In this document: one piece after another, positions 61,801-64,000 of the stretch
How positions within the stretch are numbered: the first letter of the stretch is position 1
Layout of the letters: each line of letters starts with the position of its first letter
From: Tritrichomonas foetus
Lineage: Eukaryota > Parabasalia > Tritrichomonadida > Tritrichomonadidae
NCBI GenBank assembly: GCA_001839685.1
Contig: MLAK01000616.1
Span: 4,328-68,327, forward strand
Length of the DNA stretch: 64,000 nt
Reading direction: 5' to 3'
Notes under the pieces: generated by a model
Database searches by the model: none
Told to the model about the DNA's origin: nothing
Seen by the model: the letters and a program-made list of their open reading frames with translations, nothing else
Made by a program: the position numbers and the translations under genes

Positions 61801-62121
61801 TCTAAAAGAACAGCTATTTATAAATTCGATGGTAAGAAACGAATTTCTGAAATTGGAATTAATGTAAATCGTAGTGATGTTTATATTATTGCACAATCGC
61901 TGTTGTTTGTTTTTATTTGTGACAAAACAATCGTTGGAACTCAACACTTAGTCTTACCGCGAATTAAAGAAGGATCTGATCTTTGGTATTCTGTCGAAAC
62001 TGAACCATTTACAAGAATTGAAGTTTATTATATTGATAGATTATGTACTGTTAGACCACATACAATTGGCTTTACATTTATCAGCACAGAACCCGTCGTA
62101 CCACCAACAGCTTCACCTTAA
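58900..62121 (+). CDS. SAC-domain phosphoinositide phosphatase, SAC9-like
   Basis: 1,073 aa. A SAC domain covers about 60-470. It includes ITYILRRSSLNPGTRYLARG and WRRGSAPIRW, then the catalytic C-x5-R loop RFNCADSLDRVN, with Cys401 and Arg407. CADSLDR instead of the common CIDCLDR is the variant seen in plant SAC9. Catalytic residues are intact, so phosphoinositide phosphatase activity is likely. After it come about 600 residues with no membrane span. These include a Cys-rich patch (GCAFCGDLEAEQ and LGCCSQCYETI near 745 and 770) that may bind zinc, and beta-rich segments like the long SAC9 C-terminus. The soluble form contrasts with Sac1, which ends in two membrane spans. The stop overlaps TAAA. 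Confidence 0.8.
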   Translation: MSVEVLLSSSGFNHIVITPSLSKTTYIVTVNSFTGRPFFTGVPMVDMFPDHKFAIQQITEKYKPTTRRSGLGIIGMAKDANSIVLGLIDDFEVTGYLPGGHIAKTVKHITYITLPYTAETSFEGFQLANNHFFCDDFDLTRLFPSSEKVECSDTDFIYNKNWIKPFADIGLEHCCVSLIQGVFLTSSLPGRDFSITYILRRSSLNPGTRYLARGLNNENEPGNEVECEIIFAKENQFWTQSWRRGSAPIRWKTVLASSLSKPVHAVSEDFSNGTDKYFQKLSKRFSTKNKNKQNENETESIQEDLPLIRCISLLETGEHKSEHDVYEAFEKAVKELPEKGINNVSFVPFDLNSILHQYGAKEAKLKLQELVKPYLDNDGFTYGTFPNTINHLQQGLLRFNCADSLDRVNLATFFYALVVTEKWLDLQAQQNPQNSKLYKFSQDIIDFLAKAFVTSGHVVSLLYTNTPAIKTSHIRAFSPNINVEFSDSTTTIKRRIQNVAFDPNRNKIIYDFVYPGIITKKIVIDPEHIFMYPCNFPTALFEVPTSDFFIDSPVDVMIALPRPMIVCKFSIRHCYAKDVLILGGQSPNNLNCLGTLNIPRTRKWCRYTLHDVDSYGFDNFNRIVSNFLVIRFISQTPRFICGNIRIECEIPTEGQLYNTWRPLADEPSLVRFTSYFEEFLKGNRKLLDALILEKMRLGLNIAEDVRNILCVKHGINPYLCDSATLIRNAKKIGCAFCGDLEAEQKSFYVRSTQFKGLVVDYEQGDDYLGCCSQCYETIDQISLLAKLYATEYFRPLHIPKFEILKALPQKIDRINEISFPSSTKFDETEENELLLSQGGEFKIEGEKSFNAYFVKNSIISTIIFEASTSEFLLKYQNCELKPTTIEELNHENENSDENNEKKRFKVVFAFKEQPITQLLNFVVVGDVTLYKFRCFGVFINNEEKTFKKVKRVKVIPDVNSYGYEWRESKRTAIYKFDGKKRISEIGINVNRSDVYIIAQSLLFVFICDKTIVGTQHLVLPRIKEGSDLWYSVETEPFTRIEVYYIDRLCTVRPHTIGFTFISTEPVVPPTASP

Positions 62122-62462
62122 ATTCAATATATAATTGAGTCATCTTTTTTATGAATTTGATCTAATACAATTGTCCTTAGTGGATGGTGAAATGATTCAC
62201 AAACAAAATTGTTATTATAGATATTAATAACTATATTCGGCTTATCTATTATGAAAAATGGATTTTTAAAATTGTTTAATTAAACCCTATTTGTTCTTAA
62301 AATATCCATAACACTTTAATTTTTCGAGTTTAGAGTATTTCAATTTCTGTAATTTTTGTATTTTTAGCTTGGTTGACAAACTGTCAGTTTACGGTTTATT
62401 CAGAAAAAGTTTGTTGATGACATCATAATTCTTAATTTTTATGTTCAAAATCGATCAAAAAA
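62122..62462. promoter_or_regulatory. Spacer with GAAAAAGT box upstream of the PH-like gene
   Basis: Holds GAAAAAGT at 62403-62410, 53 bases before the next ATG, in the gene's orientation; otherwise AT-rich with no feature. Confidence 0.3.
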
Positions 62463-63248
62463 ATGATCGATTATCTAAAATTTATTTATGGCGATCCTGT
62501 CGCAAAACAAGCCTCGAGTCTCAAACAAGGTGAAACATTCTCACTTCAAAATACTCAAAAGAGGAGTTCAAATGTTGTAGTTACTTGCGCAAATAGTGAA
62601 TTTTCCATCAATTCTGACAATATTCTATGCGTAGCAATTGATCATGTCACAATAAAGCTAACAGATGTGATGGATGAAAAGACTTCGTCTATTATAAAAT
62701 CATTAATCGCCATTCCGCCATCTTTTCATATCACAATCGTTAATTTATCTGTCTCAACAGCAAGAATTCTTCCAAAAACAGAAGCCTCGATTCCATTCGA
62801 TACAGTGATCAAGACAGGTCTGATGCATCGTGCGTCCTGTCCAGCTGGTCATTCATATCCACCTGAAGATGAATGGGGGATTGTTTTTGGTTGCCCATTT
62901 TATAAAACATTTCCATCTTCAAAGTCATTACCAATAGTTATTGTTGAAGGTGATATTACCGTCACACAAAATGATCATAAGCCAACAAATTATTACGTTT
63001 ATTTAGTACCCCTCTATCTTGTTTTTTATGATTCACAAAACTCAAATAAATCATTAGGAAATATATTTTTAACTGCTGCCAAAATCGAAGTTGATAAGCC
63101 GCAGCAGTTTTCAATCATAAAGGCAGGCCAGAAGACATCATTCACTTTCTCAACAATACAGGCAATGCAGCAATGGTCACAGGCAACTCTTATTGCAATC
63201 AACAATGCGGCAACATCGCTTGAAAAGTGGAGATCGGAAAACATGTAA
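62463..63248 (+). CDS. Unidentified protein with PH-like C-terminus, 261 aa
   Basis: Starts MIDYLKFIYG. Residues about 150-260 have strand-rich segments followed by FSIIKAGQKTSFTFSTIQAM and QQWSQATLIAINNA. The single Trp in a final amphipathic helix after beta strands is the signature of a pleckstrin-homology fold. The N-terminal half is beta-rich and may be a second module (TFSLQNTQKRSSNVVVTCAN). No catalytic motif, signal peptide or span. It may be a membrane- or phosphoinositide-binding adaptor, next to a SAC phosphatase, but that link is only suggestive. The stop overlaps TAAA. Confidence 0.65.
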   Translation: MIDYLKFIYGDPVAKQASSLKQGETFSLQNTQKRSSNVVVTCANSEFSINSDNILCVAIDHVTIKLTDVMDEKTSSIIKSLIAIPPSFHITIVNLSVSTARILPKTEASIPFDTVIKTGLMHRASCPAGHSYPPEDEWGIVFGCPFYKTFPSSKSLPIVIVEGDITVTQNDHKPTNYYVYLVPLYLVFYDSQNSNKSLGNIFLTAAKIEVDKPQQFSIIKAGQKTSFTFSTIQAMQQWSQATLIAINNAATSLEKWRSENM

Positions 63249-63726
63249 AATAAAAACGAAAAAACATGAACAAAACTTTTTTTGGTAACTCCATTTTTGA
63301 ACTATTTCTTCTTTTCTTCTTATGTTGTTTTCTTCTTATGTTGTTTTCTTCTTATGTTGTTTTCTTCTTATATTGTTTTCTTCTTAATCTATTTCCATTT
63401 TGTCTCACACTTTGATTTTGAAATCTTTGCAGACCTACTAGAATGAATTTCCTGTAGGAAAATATGATCATATTATAATATTGTTAATTGCGTTGATGTT
63501 TGTGTCAGTTGTGAAACTATCTTTTCACTATAGCAATTACTGCATTTGTACTTTTAAGTCATATTAGTTCATTTCTATTTTTTTCTCTTTTAAATTCACA
63601 CCTTTTTGCAACAGAAAGAGTGAATCATGAATGATTCAATCCAATCAACAAAAAGAAAAAAAAGTGGAAAAGTACTTTTGATAGCTTTAGTAATATAAGA
63701 AAAGAATTGTTAAATACATTCACTTT
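63249..63726. other. Convergent spacer with tandem repeat, no gene seen
   Basis: Contains the 16-bp repeat listed separately; otherwise AT-rich and empty in my reading. Confidence 0.5.
63312..63386. repeat. 16-bp tandem repeat, about 4.7 units
   Basis: Head-to-tail TTTTCTTCTTATGTTG units, the fourth with one change, about 65 bases past the PH-like gene's stop. A 16-bp period excludes coding; it lies in the 3' flank, like the 13-bp repeat beyond Vps36. Confidence 0.9.
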
Positions 63727-64000
63727 TTAGTGTTTGTATTGTCTTGCACCAAAAATCGATGATCCCACTCTGACGTAATCTGATCCCATTTCAAGCGCGA
63801 GTTCATAGTCAGCACTCATTCCCATTGAAAGCTTGATAGTTTCCTGTTCAACGCCAAAGTGCTCAGCCACTTGATTTCTTGTGTTGATCAAAGATTCAAA
63901 ATCTCGACTGCTTTCGCCAATCTCACCGATGGTCATCAAACCAACAAATTTCAAATTTGGACACTTTTCATTTATGTGTTGAACTAAAGTGAATAACTTT
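63727..64000 (-). CDS. PLP homeostasis protein (PLPBP/YggS family), 5' part missing
   Basis: The C-terminal 90 codons of a minus-strand gene that runs off the right edge. LKFVGLMTIGEIGE and LSMGMSADYELALEMGSDYV, then RVGSSIFGAR, are the conserved end of the YggS/PROSC family. That family has an alanine-racemase-like barrel that binds pyridoxal phosphate and balances vitamin B6 and amino-acid pools. The Arg/Gly-Ser-Ser loop contacts the cofactor phosphate. The frame is open through the edge with family-like residues (LFTLVQHINEKCPN), so the start lies outside. Confidence 0.85.
   Translation of the reverse strand, partial: KLFTLVQHINEKCPNLKFVGLMTIGEIGESSRDFESLINTRNQVAEHFGVEQETIKLSMGMSADYELALEMGSDYVRVGSSIFGARQYKH

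Noticed and set aside
10614..63250. UAAA polyadenylation signal overlapping stop codons, as in trichomonads
   Set aside because: Seen in about a third of the genes (for example 28671, 19988, 62121), which is not clearly above chance in such AT-rich DNA.

Overview
The window is AT-rich eukaryotic DNA with long uninterrupted genes, short spacers, runs of divergent gene pairs and no intron I could support. The gene set (kinesin, outer-arm dynein docking coiled coil, ESCRT-II, Beclin, a multi-membrane-span PAS/cyclase protein, R2R3-type Myb, Bre1-like ligase), standard stop codons, poly-Q tracts and plentiful DNA transposons fit a parabasalid; Tritrichomonas foetus or a close relative is my best guess. 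That is inference from gene style, not a database match. Scattered N calls, mostly at the left edge, in the pogo-like element and near 53.3 kb, plus a 163-base gap, suggest draft sequence whose repeats are collapsed or polymorphic.

Layout. 1-0.95 kb: 3' part of a USP-type deubiquitinase gene (minus strand). 1.2-6.7 kb: gene-poor, with a five-copy TTATTTCGAA array, a decayed DDE transposase, microsatellites and an 84-base T run. 6.7-10 kb: a complete P-superfamily-like transposon with perfect 16-bp terminal inverted repeats and a perfect 8-bp target duplication; its transposase gene carries two compensating frameshifts. 10.6-35.1 kb: a housekeeping and cytoskeletal block: coiled-coil protein, RasGAP+VPS9 Rab5-exchange-factor-like protein, tail-anchored kinesin, Myb protein, coiled-coil protein, Vps36, PAS/cyclase membrane protein, CCDC63/ODA1-like docking protein, a small conserved-looking protein, a structured RNA candidate, and a prominin-like five-span protein. 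35.8-39.7 kb: a 3.9-kb pogo/Tigger-like element with TA target duplication and an intact transposase. 40-52.2 kb: Beclin/Atg6-like, Sip5/DA2-like RING, TSNAXIP1-like coiled coil, Rpn10 with a giant Gln tail, a sugar epimerase-like/glycosyltransferase-like fusion, an ankyrin pseudogene and a Bre1-like RING protein. 52.2-57.7 kb: gene-poor, repeat-rich, with a gap, an unidentified ORF and a broken ankyrin gene. 58.2-64 kb: an RRM-less CstF-64-like protein, a SAC9-like phosphoinositide phosphatase, a PH-like protein and the 3' end of a PLPBP/YggS gene.

Themes. Several genes belong to membrane traffic (RasGAP-VPS9, Vps36, SAC9-like, Beclin), to ubiquitin (USP, two RING ligases, Rpn10) and to flagellum/cytoskeleton (kinesin, ODA docking, TSNAXIP1-like). 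Neighbours look independently transcribed. A GAAAAAGT motif lies close upstream of several starts and may be a promoter element. Most noteworthy: the P-like element, the stem-forming RNA candidate near 31.6 kb whose stem only pairs well if read from the minus strand, the RRM-less CstF-64, and the prominin-like protein.
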